Shown piece by piece: positions 1-10,000 of a stretch of 64,000 nt of DNA. The stretch's first letter is position 1. Each line of letters begins with the position of its first letter. A program made the translations under genes and the position numbers. Below the pieces are notes generated by a model. The model ran no database searches. It was not told the DNA's origin and saw nothing but the letters and a program-made list of their open reading frames with translations. Location: positions 1-64,000 of the forward strand of contig DYKO01000011.1 of the NCBI GenBank assembly GCA_020722565.1, read 5' to 3'. This DNA is from Rikenella microfusus. GTDB taxonomy: Bacteria > Bacteroidota > Bacteroidia > Bacteroidales > Tenuifilaceae.

Positions 1-20
1 AGTAGGTCGCCGCCCCACTT
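1..20 (+). rRNA. rrf: 3' end of a 5S rRNA gene (partial)
   Basis: The window opens with AGTAGGTCGCCGCC, which matches the conserved 3' end of Bacteroidota 5S rRNA (the ...GAGAGTAGGTCGCCGCC... segment). A strong intrinsic terminator follows immediately, as expected at the end of an rRNA operon. Only about 20 bases are inside the window, so the assignment rests on this short motif and its position. The rest of the operon would lie upstream of base 1. Confidence 0.6.
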
Positions 21-22
21 CC

Positions 23-53
23 GCCCCGGCTATTTAAGGCCGGGGCTTTTTTT
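23..53 (+). terminator. Intrinsic terminator after the 5S rRNA end
   Basis: A perfect 8-bp GC-rich stem, GCCCCGGC (23-30) with GCCGGGGC (39-46), has an 8-base loop and is followed by seven T. This is a classic rho-independent terminator and would end the rRNA operon entering from the left. Confidence 0.85.
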
Positions 54-932
54 ATGTATTATATTAAACTCATTATCATTTAAGTTTTCCAACCAATTAG
101 AAATATCCTTTATTGGGCTATATTGTTGTCCTATTTAAGTCCAAAATACTATCCGATAAAACTTAAAAAAGAACTTTGGTTTAAAATATTTGTCAGATAT
201 ACAAATAGCTACGTATTTACTACTGCTGTTGTTAACTAGTAAGCCCTCATCAAAATAAATTATACTGCACTTGCGGGTGCTCTTATCTTAGCCAGATACT
301 GTAGGTTTTTTCTAAAACCGTATTATATGGATATAGAAGAACAAATGGATTTTGAAAAAGATTACATAATTAAAGAACGCCCATGCTTTCTTTACGTTTT
401 TTTTGTACAACGATCATCAACAGGTTGGTAATTAGGGAGAAATCTGTATTTTGATTGCTCTTTCATTTGCGTCAGGGAAGTATTTCAGCGGGAAGTTCTG
501 ATTAGGTTAATTGAACAGCATCTCTATCTGCCTGTTCAATTTGTGGATGGTGCTCATCAAATCGGGTCTCATCTCGAACTCATTTTTCAGATTCTTGAAT
601 TATGTTATGGTCTATTTGTTAAATTTTTTTCCACCTTGCCTGCACTATATAAGTATTTGCTATTATACATGGCAACTATGCGTTTGTAGTAAAATAAAAG
701 CTACACATTAGAGCCTAGAAGATCAAAACGCCTACTGGCTCTTTAAATTTTTCCTCTGATAACAATCTTAAATAGTGATGGGGTTTGCTAAAGGAGGAAT
801 TTTTAGAAAAAATTATCGTTAGTTGAATAGGCTTTCGTGTTGTTCGATACCTTTGCGTATGCAACGTATGCAATTCCTTTTGGAACTTGTAGCATTAAGT
901 AATTAAGATGTTTAACCAATAATTCGTTTTCT
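54..932. other. Gene-poor AT-rich stretch downstream of the rRNA operon
   Basis: No convincing gene is seen. ORF 511-711 (+) is low-complexity and hydrophobic with no family resemblance. On the minus strand, roughly 600 down to 420, short protein-like segments (for example LKNEFEMRPDLMSTIHKLN and LKYFPDANERAIKI) are broken by stops, so a decayed gene fragment is possible, but I could not assign it to a family. A candidate promoter for the downstream proline dehydrogenase lies at 823-855. Confidence 0.4.
823..855 (+). promoter_or_regulatory. Candidate Bacteroidota promoter for proline dehydrogenase
   Basis: TTG at 823-825 and TACCTTTG at 848-855 fit the Bacteroidota sigma-70 form TTG-N19-23-TAnnTTTG (spacer 22). 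This predicts a leader of about 70 bases before the ATG at 933. Pattern match only. Confidence 0.4.
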
Positions 933-1844
933 ATGATTAATAAATTAATCGCATCAATGCTTCCCTATTTCCCGAAGAAGTTAATTTGGATTTTTTCGAA
1001 GCGTTACATTGCGGGTGAAACCGTAGCCGATGCCATAAGGGTATCAAAGGAGCTAAATGCACAGGGCATTAAGGTTACCATCGACATTCTGGGGGAGTTC
1101 ATTAAAGATCTTAAGGAGGCCGATCAAAACAAAAGGGAATACCTTGAACTCATCGACATTATTCAGAAAGAAAATATTGATGGAAACTACTCATTGAAGC
1201 CTTCTTCCTTTGGATTGCTAATTGATAGGGAGGTTTGCTATAGCTATGTCCGTGAAATTGTAGCAAAAGCTGCCTCGTATGGTAATTTTATTCGCATCGA
1301 CATGGAGGATTCACCTTGCACCGATATGGAAATAGAGCTATACAGAAGGTTGAAGGAAGAGTTTCCTAAAAATGTAGGATTGGTTTTTCAGGCATACCTA
1401 AAAAGGACATTAACCGATTTACAAAACCTTATGGATATTAATACCGAAGAGTTTCCTAATAATTATAGGTTATGTAAGGGAATTTATGTTGAGCCAGCCA
1501 TCATTGCATTCAAAAAGTATGAAGAGATAAACCAGCATTATTTAGAGGATCTCGATTTCCTACTTAAAAATGGTGTTTATGTAGGCATTGCTACACACGA
1601 TAAACCATTGATTGATGGCGCTTATCAGCTCATTCAAAAGTACAACGTACCCAAAAATAAGTATGAATTTCAAATGCTTTATGGTGTAACCCCAGAGCTG
1701 CGGAAATCAATTGTCGATAAAGGACATACCATGAGGGTTTATGTGCCTTATGGTAAGGAATGGTTTGGTTACTCCACACGCAGGTTGAAAGAGAACCCCA
1801 AAATGGCAAGCCATATTATAAAGGCCCTCTTTTTTAGGGGTTGA
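933..1844 (+). CDS. Proline dehydrogenase (monofunctional)
   Basis: FAD-dependent enzyme that oxidises L-proline to pyrroline-5-carboxylate, the first step of proline catabolism. The 303-residue protein is a single beta/alpha-barrel domain, the length expected of monofunctional ProDH rather than bifunctional PutA. Family motifs run in order: IRIDMED (about 120), FQAYL, RLCKGIY (about 177), ATHDK (about 223), FQMLYGV (about 248) and the C-terminal YSTRRLKENP that carries the proline-carboxylate-binding arginines. No P5C dehydrogenase lies next to it, so the second step must be encoded elsewhere. It is apparently transcribed alone, since the next gene begins 90 bases on. Family assignment is firm; physiological role is inferred. 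Confidence 0.92.
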   Translation: MINKLIASMLPYFPKKLIWIFSKRYIAGETVADAIRVSKELNAQGIKVTIDILGEFIKDLKEADQNKREYLELIDIIQKENIDGNYSLKPSSFGLLIDREVCYSYVREIVAKAASYGNFIRIDMEDSPCTDMEIELYRRLKEEFPKNVGLVFQAYLKRTLTDLQNLMDINTEEFPNNYRLCKGIYVEPAIIAFKKYEEINQHYLEDLDFLLKNGVYVGIATHDKPLIDGAYQLIQKYNVPKNKYEFQMLYGVTPELRKSIVDKGHTMRVYVPYGKEWFGYSTRRLKENPKMASHIIKALFFRG

Positions 1845-1934
1845 TCTAATAAATGATTTGAAAATCAGCAGGATATTTGCATTTCATGGGTAATTTTAGT
1901 ATATTTGATATAATTTACCAATAATAAGTAATCC

Positions 1935-2330
1935 ATGTTGCCAAATCAGGCTGATGCAAAGGTATTGAGTTCAAAACGAATGCTTGTGGTTGACGACGAT
2001 ACGGTTAGCCGCATTTTTCTTCGTGAACTCCTAACACCGCTTAAAGCAGAGCAGAGTTTTGTTAAGAATGGTTACGAGGTTCTCAAGTTCCTGGATCAAA
2101 ACCAAACGCCAGACTTAATACTCTTGGATGTAAAGTTACCGGATTACGACGGAATAGAGTTGGCTAAGCTGATCATGTCGAAATATCCGGGAGTAGTCAT
2201 AGTTGCAGAAACTGCATATTCAATTGAGGGTATAGAGAACCGCTGTGCAGAAAATGGAATAAGGGGATGTGTTTTCAAGCCCATTCAAAAGGATAGATTT
2301 ATTGATACTATTCTAAAAGCTGTTCAGTAA
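1935..2330 (+). CDS. Single-domain response regulator (CheY-like receiver)
   Basis: A 131-residue protein made of one receiver domain and no output domain. The acidic pocket D20-D22, phospho-acceptor D65 (LILLDVKLPDYDG), conserved Thr93 (AETAY) and Lys115 (FKPI) are all present, so it should be phosphorylatable. No kinase gene adjoins it; it sits alone between proline dehydrogenase and glyA. Its VVIVAETAY strand resembles VVIVAQTAY in the receiver of the sensor fusion at 12701-15076, which suggests relatedness. It could act as a phosphorelay intermediate or a diffusible partner of a kinase elsewhere. Domain call is firm; partner unknown. Confidence 0.88.
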   Translation: MLPNQADAKVLSSKRMLVVDDDTVSRIFLRELLTPLKAEQSFVKNGYEVLKFLDQNQTPDLILLDVKLPDYDGIELAKLIMSKYPGVVIVAETAYSIEGIENRCAENGIRGCVFKPIQKDRFIDTILKAVQ

Positions 2331-2343
2331 CACATTTGTATGG

Positions 2344-2374
2344 TTTACTAAATTGGTATTAAATCTTATTTTTG
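2344..2374 (+). promoter_or_regulatory. Candidate promoter of glyA
   Basis: TTTA (2344-2347), a 19-base spacer and TATTTTTG (2367-2374, a perfect TAnnTTTG -7 box) lie 23 bases before the glyA ATG. The predicted leader is short, about 15-20 bases, with no Shine-Dalgarno. Pattern match only. Confidence 0.45.
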
Positions 2375-2397
2375 CTGCATAATTAAAAACATTCCAA

Positions 2398-3678
2398 ATG
2401 AAACGCGATACCCAAATTTTTGAATTAATTGAGAAAGAGCGTCAGCGCCAGATGCATGGCATTGAGCTTATTGCCTCTGAAAATTTTGTTAGCCCACAGG
2501 TGCTTGAGGCCATGGGTTCAGTTTTAACCAACAAGTATGCTGAGGGTTATCCCGGGGCCCGATACTATGGAGGGTGCGAGGTGGTAGATCAATCGGAACA
2601 GTTGGCTATTGATAGGCTAAAACAACTTTTTGATGCAGAGTATGCCAATGTTCAACCCCATTCAGGCGCACAGGCTAATATGGCAATATTCATGGCCGTA
2701 ATGAAGCCAGGGGATACCTTCCTGGGCCTTGACCTATCGCATGGCGGGCACCTTTCGCACGGCTCTCCTGTTAACTTCTCAGGGATGTGGTACAAAGCCG
2801 TATCGTATGGAGTAAAGGAGGATACCGGAAGAGTTGACTACGATATGATGGAGCGCATGGCGCTGGAACATAAACCCAAACTTATTATTGGTGGTGCTTC
2901 GGCCTACTCTCGTGAGTGGGACTACAAACGCATGCGCGAAATAGCCGACAAAGTGGGTGCCCTCCTGATGATTGATATGGCTCATCCTGCTGGTTTAATT
3001 GCTGCTGGTTTGCTTAATAACCCCGTTAAATATGCCCATTTTGTTACCTCCACTACGCATAAAACCCTTCGGGGCCCTAGAGGAGGGATAATTCTCATGG
3101 GTAAAGATTTTCCAAATCCATGGGGGCTGACCACTCCAAAGGGTGAGGTTAAAATGATGTCGCAGATACTTAACTCCAGTGTCTTTCCAGGAGTACAGGG
3201 TGGTCCGCTTGAGCATGTTATTGCAGCAAAGGCTGTTGCCTTTGGCGAGGCTTTACAGCCCGAGTTTAAGGAGTATCAGTTACAGGTAAAAAAGAATGCA
3301 GCTGCCATGGCACAGGCCTTTATTGAAAAAGGCTATAAGGTGATTTCCGATGGAACCGATAATCACTCCATGCTAATCGACCTACGTACCAAGTTCCCCG
3401 AACTTACAGGGAAAAAAGCAGAAAACACCCTGGTGCTTGCCGATATTACCATTAATAAGAACATGGTTCCTTTTGATAGCCGTTCGCCCTTCCAAACTTC
3501 AGGAATTCGCGTTGGTACGCCAGCAATCACAACCCGTGGACTAAAGGAAAAGGATATGCTAGTCATCGTAGAGCTAATAGACCGTGTACTTTCAAATATC
3601 GATAATCAGGAGGTTATTAATCAGGTTAGGGCTGAAGTTAACAAGATGATGACGCAGTACCCACTATTTGTGTGGTAA
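2398..3678 (+). CDS. glyA: Serine hydroxymethyltransferase
   Basis: PLP enzyme interconverting serine plus tetrahydrofolate with glycine plus 5,10-methylene-THF, the main source of one-carbon units in the cytoplasm. The 426-residue length and whole-length motifs fit GlyA: ELIASENF near residue 23, [15 protein letters not shown] (about 45-59), [15 protein letters not shown] (about 193-200), and the PLP lysine K222 in [12 protein letters not shown]. The C-terminal [13 protein letters not shown] segment is present. ATG at 2398 gives the normal N-terminus. It has its own promoter-like element and an intrinsic terminator right after it, so it is probably monocistronic. Confidence 0.97.
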   Translation: MKRDTQIFELIEKERQRQMHGIELIASENFVSPQVLEAMGSVLTNKYAEGYPGARYYGGCEVVDQSEQLAIDRLKQLFDAEYANVQPHSGAQANMAIFMAVMKPGDTFLGLDLSHGGHLSHGSPVNFSGMWYKAVSYGVKEDTGRVDYDMMERMALEHKPKLIIGGASAYSREWDYKRMREIADKVGALLMIDMAHPAGLIAAGLLNNPVKYAHFVTSTTHKTLRGPRGGIILMGKDFPNPWGLTTPKGEVKMMSQILNSSVFPGVQGGPLEHVIAAKAVAFGEALQPEFKEYQLQVKKNAAAMAQAFIEKGYKVISDGTDNHSMLIDLRTKFPELTGKKAENTLVLADITINKNMVPFDSRSPFQTSGIRVGTPAITTRGLKEKDMLVIVELIDRVLSNIDNQEVINQVRAEVNKMMTQYPLFVW

Positions 3679-3702
3679 TATCTCTATATTAAAAAATAAT
3701 TA

Positions 3703-3733
3703 CCCCGACCTGTTTATCTGGTCGGGGTTTTTA
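3703..3733 (+). terminator. Intrinsic terminator after glyA
   Basis: CCCCGACC (3703-3710) pairs perfectly with GGTCGGGG (3720-3727) and is followed by a T-rich tract. It lies inside the ORF-track version of the next gene (3668-4234), which is one reason to place that gene's start downstream at 3758. Confidence 0.85.
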
Positions 3734-3757
3734 TTTAAATTGCATAAAAAATTAACT

Positions 3758-4234
3758 ATGGAAATGTTTTTCATTGAACTCAATGAGTTAAGTCATAAAA
3801 AGAGCCGCTTGATAAGGCTTTGGCTAGGTGGAGCTATCATCCTAATAGTTTTGCTCATACTATCAATTTTGTTTATTGAAAATGCATTTACACGTATGGA
3901 AATTTTGCTGCCCATTGTGGCTTACATTGCCGTATACATTTACTTTGCCTATAAGTCGTATTACTCTCAAATGTATATCAGTTCCGATGACTACGCTTTA
4001 GAGTATAAATTTGGTATGCTATCCAAACAGGTTAAAACAATAATTTGGGATACCATTACAAGGGTAAAATTTGGACCTACCTATGTGGCATTCTTTAAGA
4101 GAACCGGTAAAAAGAACACTATTTCCCTTGGATGGCTACCATATGCTAAACTTAAAGAGATAAAAGAAAAGATTTGTGAAGTGGCCAACGAAAAGGGTAT
4201 TCCCTGCGAGTGGGCCGAGTACAAACGTTTTTAA
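3758..4234 (+). CDS. Small two-helix membrane protein with a PH-like domain
   Basis: About 158 residues starting MEMFFIELNEL. I moved the start from 3668 to the ATG at 3758 because the longer version overlaps the glyA coding end and reads through its terminator hairpin. Two adjacent hydrophobic helices (about residues 22-43 and 48-66) are followed by a soluble region of beta strands with a pattern like bacterial PH domains (YISSDDYALEYKFG ... ISLGWLPY) and a charged C-terminal helix. The function is unknown; such proteins are usually membrane-anchored scaffolds or accessory factors. It ends 5 bases before the TSUP permease, so the two are likely co-transcribed. Confidence 0.6.
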   Translation: MEMFFIELNELSHKKSRLIRLWLGGAIILIVLLILSILFIENAFTRMEILLPIVAYIAVYIYFAYKSYYSQMYISSDDYALEYKFGMLSKQVKTIIWDTITRVKFGPTYVAFFKRTGKKNTISLGWLPYAKLKEIKEKICEVANEKGIPCEWAEYKRF

Positions 4235-4239
4235 TTCCC

Positions 4240-4989
4240 ATGGATTTTCTTATTTACCTATTGGTTATTCTGGTTGGGGTAGCAGCAGGTTTCATAAATA
4301 CTTTGGCAGGTAGTGGTTCGTTATTAACACTACCTGTGTTAATTTTTCTTGGCCTTCCGGCTAACATGGCCAATGGTACCAACCGAATTGGAATACTGAT
4401 GCAGAGCTTCGCTGCTGTTAGCGGATTTAAGCAGAAAAAGGTATTTGACTGGAACGAAGGTATCTGGTTAACCATTCCTGCGACAGTAGGAGCTCTTATA
4501 GGCTCCATTGTTGCGGTTGGTATTAATGAATTCATCATGAACCGGATCATTGGGGCCCTACTGGTTTTTATGCTTGTTTTAATGCTGATAAAGCCTGAAA
4601 AATGGCTGGTGCCAACGGGCACCGGTCATAGAGTGCGTTTAACCCCACTTCGATTTTTGATATTTCTGGGTATTGGTTTCTATGGTGGTTTTATTCAAGC
4701 GGGTGTGGGTTACTTTCTGCTGGCAGGACTGGTGCTGGGAGCAGGAATAGATTTGCTAAAGGCTAATGCACTAAAAGTGTTGATAACCCTGGGTTTTACC
4801 ATGATAGCACTAATTGTTTTTATGTTAAATGGGCAGGTTGATTATTTGTTGGGTATAACTGTGGGTATAGGAAATATGATAGGTGCCTGGATTGCCACGC
4901 ATGTGGCTGTTAAAAAAGGTGTAGGATTTATCAGGTGGTTTATTCTGGTGTGTGTGTTTGCCTTCTCAGTTAAGCTGCTATTCTTTTAG
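4240..4989 (+). CDS. TSUP (TauE/SafE) family membrane permease
   Basis: A 249-residue integral membrane protein of the TauE/SafE family, which exports or imports sulfite, sulfoacetate and other organosulfur anions in characterised members. It has about eight hydrophobic helices and the internal duplication typical of the family: FINTLAGSGSLLTLPVL near the N-terminus is echoed by GGFIQAGVGYFLLAGLVL near residue 145. ATG at 4240 is chosen over the ORF-track start at 4210, which would overlap the preceding gene. Substrate cannot be read from the sequence. Confidence 0.85.
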   Translation: MDFLIYLLVILVGVAAGFINTLAGSGSLLTLPVLIFLGLPANMANGTNRIGILMQSFAAVSGFKQKKVFDWNEGIWLTIPATVGALIGSIVAVGINEFIMNRIIGALLVFMLVLMLIKPEKWLVPTGTGHRVRLTPLRFLIFLGIGFYGGFIQAGVGYFLLAGLVLGAGIDLLKANALKVLITLGFTMIALIVFMLNGQVDYLLGITVGIGNMIGAWIATHVAVKKGVGFIRWFILVCVFAFSVKLLFF

Positions 4990-4995
4990 CACCTT

Positions 4996-5817
4996 TTACT
5001 GTAATCTAAAAATATAGGTGATGGTTCCAATTTGCGATGCTGGAGCATTTGGAGCCACATCGAATTTAGCATTGAGAGCGGCTTTTTCGGCTGCGCGAAG
5101 GAGTTGGGCATCAAGTGTAGTGGAACCCCTAACACCGGTCACAGCTTTGGTAACGTTGCCTCGGTTATCAACCGTAACCTCAACTACTACACGACCCTCC
5201 TTTTGAGATGGATATTCTGGCTTAGGTAAACTTAATGCTGTTCGGCCCTGCAAGTTGGCAATGATTCCTCTCTCGGCATCGCCTCCTCCCCCGGTTGAAC
5301 CGGTACGGTTGGGAGAATCAGGAGAACCCTCTAATCCTCCCTGGTTACCAGTTTTTTCTTTTACACCCTCACCGGTTTGTGCATTATCAGTTTTTTGCCC
5401 AGGGAAAAGGGCTTTCTTATTAATTGTGGGTTGCTCCTCTTTTGGGGGGTGGGTTTTTGCTTGATTTTGCTGTGTTGGTTGATTTGATGTTGTTTCGGTT
5501 TTGCTCTTGGCTTGTTCTTTTTTTGGGGTTTCACTTTTTGGTGTAGGAATAGTAGGCGCTTCCTCGTAGGTTTGTGTCATGGGCGATTCATCCTGTGGCT
5601 TGCTTGCCTGTTCCTTTTGGAGTGAAGCGTAATCCTCCTGAATCGTAGGTTCTTGAAGACCACTCCCGTCGTCGGAGTTGCCAAAGTTTATGAGGATACC
5701 TTTTTCGGCGGGCAGGGGAAGGGGAGTGCTGAATCCAAAGATAAAAAGTAGGAGTAGCAGCATACCATGAAAAAGTATGGTTCCGAGAATCCCTTTTATC
5801 CTGAATTCGGTTTGCAT
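4996..5817 (-). CDS. TonB-like energy transducer
   Basis: A 273-residue inner-membrane protein that should couple the proton motive force from ExbB/ExbD to outer-membrane receptors. It shows the TonB plan: one N-terminal transmembrane helix (about 9-29), a long Pro/Lys/Glu/Gln-rich periplasmic linker (about 50-170) with a glycine-rich stretch, and a TonB C-terminal domain (about 195-273) beginning near GRVVVEVTVDNRGNVTKA. It is the last gene of the exbB-exbD-tonB run, 8 bases after exbD, which supports the assignment. A TonB-dependent receptor C-terminus lies at the far end of this window, but these transducers usually serve many receptors. A TolA-like role cannot be excluded. Confidence 0.85.
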   Translation of the reverse strand: MQTEFRIKGILGTILFHGMLLLLLFIFGFSTPLPLPAEKGILINFGNSDDGSGLQEPTIQEDYASLQKEQASKPQDESPMTQTYEEAPTIPTPKSETPKKEQAKSKTETTSNQPTQQNQAKTHPPKEEQPTINKKALFPGQKTDNAQTGEGVKEKTGNQGGLEGSPDSPNRTGSTGGGGDAERGIIANLQGRTALSLPKPEYPSQKEGRVVVEVTVDNRGNVTKAVTGVRGSTTLDAQLLRAAEKAALNAKFDVAPNAPASQIGTITYIFRLQ

Positions 5818-5825
5818 AATAAATG

Positions 5826-6227
5826 TTATTTTTTAGGAAGGGGTTGAGTGGCCAGTATTAACTTGTACTTATTATCTTTGGCTATGTTCATAACCTTCAC
5901 AACTTCCTTCATAGGTACAGTACGGTCAACATGCAGTGCAATGGTGGGGTCATCCTGCCCCTTCATTTTTTGCTGCAAAAGGTACTCTAGCTGACTTAAT
6001 GTAACTGGAACGGTTTCCAGGTAAAAGTTACGGTCGGCAGTAATGGATACCGTAGTAATGGGTTTGGCCGAGACCTGGCTATTGCTTTGTGGAAGCAAAA
6101 GTTTTAATGCATTGGGATGAATAAGGGTGGAGGATATCATGAAAAATATCAACAGCAGGAACACGATGTCGGTCATCGACGCCATACTAAAACCCGATTC
6201 AACCTTAGTTCTACGTTTTATTGCCAT
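5826..6227 (-). CDS. exbD: ExbD/TolR family biopolymer transporter
   Basis: A 133-residue single-pass membrane protein, the plug/stator component of the ExbB-ExbD proton channel. A positively charged N-terminus (MAIKRRTKVE) precedes SMTDIVFLLLIFFM, the signature transmembrane helix carrying the conserved proton-handling Asp at residue 20. The periplasmic part (about 40-133) has the ExbD beta/alpha fold, including the DRTVPMKEVVKVM segment. It lies between exbB (12 bases upstream) and the tonB-like gene, giving a complete energy-transduction operon. Confidence 0.92.
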   Translation of the reverse strand: MAIKRRTKVESGFSMASMTDIVFLLLIFFMISSTLIHPNALKLLLPQSNSQVSAKPITTVSITADRNFYLETVPVTLSQLEYLLQQKMKGQDDPTIALHVDRTVPMKEVVKVMNIAKDNKYKLILATQPLPKK

Positions 6228-6239
6228 GTTTTGTATTAT

Positions 6240-6932
6240 TTACGAAACCGGTTCATAAAGTAAGTCCATAAATTCTGTGGTGTGTGCCTCAAGGCTATAC
6301 ACCACTTTTTCGATTCGGGCAACTAAAAAATTGTAACCAAAGTAAGCGAATATGCCTACAATTAAACCTGCAACAGTGGTAACCATGGCAGTGTAGATTC
6401 CATTTGAAAGTAGGCCAACGTCAATATTGTTACCAGCCATCGACATGTCGTAGAAAGCCCTTATCATTCCGATAACGGTACCCAGGAACCCAAGCATAGG
6501 GGCACCTCCGGCAATGGTAGCCAGGGCGGGTAAACTTTCTTCAAGTTTTGAAATTTCAAGATTCCCAACGTTTTCAATGGCCGCATTAACATCGGGAAGG
6601 GGGCGACCAATTCGTTGTATCCCTTTTTCAATCATTTTAGCAACGGGGGTATTTTGTGACCGGCATAGGGCCAATGCTGCATCTATTTTATCATCATGAA
6701 TGTACTCCCTGATGCGGTTCATAAAGTTGGAGTCAGTAATCGATGCCTTACGAATAGCAAAGTATCTTTCGAAAAATATGTAAACAGCTATTACAGATAG
6801 GATGAATATTGGAATCATTATCCATCCCCCTTTTAGGGCAAGCTCGAAAAAATTTAATGATATTTCGCCCCGTTCCTGGGCTGCTGCAACCGTTGATGTC
6901 TGAAGTAGTAACATAGATAACATTGTGCTCAT
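6240..6932 (-). CDS. exbB: ExbB/TolQ/MotA-type proton channel subunit
   Basis: A 230-residue inner-membrane protein with a short N-terminal periplasmic segment, a first helix near 35-53 (GGWIMIPIFILSVIAVYIFF), a cytoplasmic domain, and two further helices near 137-158 (GGAPMLGFLGTVIGMIRAF) and 178-200. The GxxPMLGFLGTVxGM motif is diagnostic for ExbB/TolQ. With ExbD it forms the proton-driven motor for TonB. It is the first gene of the exbB-exbD-tonB operon and lies 81 bases after tamB on the same strand. Confidence 0.93.
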   Translation of the reverse strand: MSTMLSMLLLQTSTVAAAQERGEISLNFFELALKGGWIMIPIFILSVIAVYIFFERYFAIRKASITDSNFMNRIREYIHDDKIDAALALCRSQNTPVAKMIEKGIQRIGRPLPDVNAAIENVGNLEISKLEESLPALATIAGGAPMLGFLGTVIGMIRAFYDMSMAGNNIDVGLLSNGIYTAMVTTVAGLIVGIFAYFGYNFLVARIEKVVYSLEAHTTEFMDLLYEPVS

Positions 6933-7013
6933 AGGATAGAAAATTTTTTGTCGAAATTAGTAAAAAAACGTCATGCAACTTTCATTATTGCCTTAAACAA
7001 AGATGTTGTCATG

Positions 7014-10000
7014 CTAATTTATTTTAAGATATCCATTATTTGGCAGGGGCGCGGAGTTTGTTGAGGGTTCATCATTTGTTTTATTTGCGTTGCTTTCTTT
7101 GGTCTTGTTGTTGCTTTTGTTTTGTCGTGAAGTAAAAAATGAATTGAAAAGTTCCCTAATCGAGTTGAAATCTTCACGGTACACAATACCAGCACCGGTG
7201 GTATAGTTGTTTTGTTGACTCGAGGGGAGTATTTCGTTGTTGTTGCGGGCAAAAGCTTTGCCCTTAAGTTTGCCGTTTTTGGTTAACTTAACATCAACCG
7301 TAAAGTCACCTACAAGTGTATTGCTGGTGTTTTTGTTATTCGGAACATCGAAATTTCCGTTTATCGATACTCTATCGTCAAGTATTTGGGTGGAAAAAGC
7401 CAGTTCCAATTGGTCGGAGCTGAGTTCGTTTTCAAGTCCCGGCCGGTAATTGATACCAATATCAAAGTTTTGGCTCCATTGTGATAGCCAGTTGCTAAGC
7501 TGGTTTGAGAGCAACTCGCTGGCAGTATTGTAGAGCCCTGTGGTTCCAAGGTTGCTATTAGATGTTTGTGTTTGTCCGCCTATCATTCCGGGATCGGAAA
7601 TAAAACTGTTAACCACAAGTAATCCAAGGAATTGAGTGTTAACTCTTTCCTCGGTGTTCAGTAAACCTTCAACACGAAGTTTAGTTTGCTGGTCGAGGTT
7701 GGGGAACTCAATTCCAAACCGGATGGAGGGCGACATCAACGTTTGAGTAAGGATTATTTTACAGTCAACTGGGGTGCGGGCGGTGTAGCTATCGTTGAGC
7801 AGTAGTTGTTTGAGTGTGGTTTTAACGCGGTAAACCGCGTTGATGTTCATGTTGGCATCAAGGGGTTCGCCGTTCCAGTCGATGTAGCTACCCTGTTCAA
7901 TTCGGAAGCGTTTGTTGATTACCCCTGAAAGCGTGAACAGGTAATCCCCCTTTTCAATGGTGTAGCGGCCAAACATTTTGAAAATGTTTTTTGAAGGGTT
8001 GATTTCCATTCGTAAATTGCCGCTGCCATTTGCCTTAATAATATCGCCTAACTTCTTGTCAATGATGATTTGGGCTTCGGCTTCTGGGGTAACCTCTAAA
8101 TCTAAAAGTATGTTGATATTTGTCGATGATTGTGGCGATACCTTCAAATCCTCTTCAATAATAATTATATCCGGCTCATTGCTAACAAAAGAGATGAAAT
8201 TGCTTTGCTCAACGGTGCTAGTGGTTGATAGCGGGAGGTAAATTGCCGTTCGGTTTTCGGTTTTGAGCCCGATTTTTAGATTCAGATTGTCAGTAGCTCC
8301 TTCAAAATCTACCATACCCGTTGCAAAAACGGTACCGTAAAACGATTCGTTATCGGTTTGCCGTGTATTCATACATAGGAAATTCTTCATGCTAAGCCTG
8401 AGCCCCAATTTGAAATTTTTAAAGTAGTTTGTTTCGATCGTGCCGTTTAGGTTTGAGGCTCTTTTGAATTTATCGGTTAGCTTGAAGTTGCTGAATACAA
8501 TGTTGCTATTGGTAATTTTTACCCTATCGTTTATGATGTAATGGGTTTTCAGAAAATCAATTGTTAGTCCGGCCTCATTAAAATTTATAAATCCGTTTAT
8601 TATGGGCTTTGAAGCAGTGCCGGTAGCTTGTAAATTTCCACTTATGTATCCATGAAGGTTCGAAACATTTCCCTCCAGTAAGGGGGCAATGAGGGATAAA
8701 TTCAACCTATTGATGCTTGAATTAATATCAATTTGATTTGACTCCGTGTAGTAATTTCCGGAAACCAGAAGGGCAAGGGAATCGGAGCGGTGGTTCCTCA
8801 GTGTGATGCTCATCCGTTTTTCGCTACTATACCAGATGTTCGACAATGAAATATTTCCAACGGTTTCGTTGTTAATAGAAAGGTTTTCAATTTTCATTTG
8901 GGTATTAAGGTTCAACTTGCCGGTGGCAGCAGTAATTTTAACGTTGCCATTGGTGGTGCCTTTTATACTGAATCCATGGTTTTGCAGATATAAATTCAGG
9001 TATGAAATGTCAAAATTTTTAAGATTAACTGACAGTGTATCGCTGTCGAGTTCAGAGGCCTTCCCGTATATATTAAGGTATTGATGTTTGCTATAAATAG
9101 AAAAGTTGGCTATTTTAATGGTTGCTGTATCGATGTTCACCTGTGAAGAGGCCATTTGCCATATGGAGTCGTTTACCACTAAAGATGATGGTGAAAAATT
9201 GAAAATTATGGGTCTATTGGGTTTTGAGTACTCATCGAAGTTGGCAGTAAGTTGTATGCTCCCACTGGTGGTTGGTTTAGTATTGTTATTCCAACTTATG
9301 TTGCAATTAACTCTATTGTTTAGTGTAAAGGCATTTACTTTTAGGTTTCTGATATAACCGCTGCCTAGTGCAATTTCAGGTGTAGATATAGTTGCAAATA
9401 TTGTACTGTCGCGTGTTTCGCCATCAACGCTTAAATCTTTAATGGTAGTGCTCCCCGAAACCAATTCCAGCAGCTTTAATTTAAAGGTTAGGGTTTCCCT
9501 ATCGGGGTCAAGTATTCCGAAGAGTGTGGAGTTTTCCGCTAGTTTAAGGCTAGGGGCGAGTACACTGGTAACCTTTTGTATCTTTTTAATTCGGAATTTG
9601 ATTAGGTAATCGTTGTAGGTGTCGTTGTTTATTTTTTTCTGATTGTTTTGATGTACCATTTCTACTCCCAGCGCAGGGATATGGTGGGCAAGGGTTTTTC
9701 TAAGGTAGTATGGAAATTTGGCAAAGCTGTAACGGCTCCGGATTTCCCCCTCAGCAATATCCGATTTTAGGCTGATTATTTTACTATCATTTTGGTTATC
9801 GGCATTAATGGTGAGATCGGAAATTTTAAATTCGCCCTGCTGATTTCGATAAACCATGTTAACCACTTTTATTTCGCCTTGGCTGTTGTCTAGGGTGCTC
9901 CCCTTGAATTTGGTGGTAAGAAGGAATGAGGCTACTGAAATTGAATCGGTAGTGTTTAGGTTGAGCTTTGCCAAGTCGATACGTGGTGAGTAAAGGGAGA

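Noticed and set aside
511-711. 66-aa ORF on the plus strand after the 5S rRNA
   Set aside because: Hydrophobic, Phe/Leu/Ser-rich low-complexity sequence with no family similarity and no promoter; more consistent with a chance ORF in AT-rich DNA.
3668-3757. Extended N-terminus of the PH-like membrane protein in the ORF track
   Set aside because: It overlaps the glyA stop and passes through the glyA terminator; ATG 3758 is a better start.
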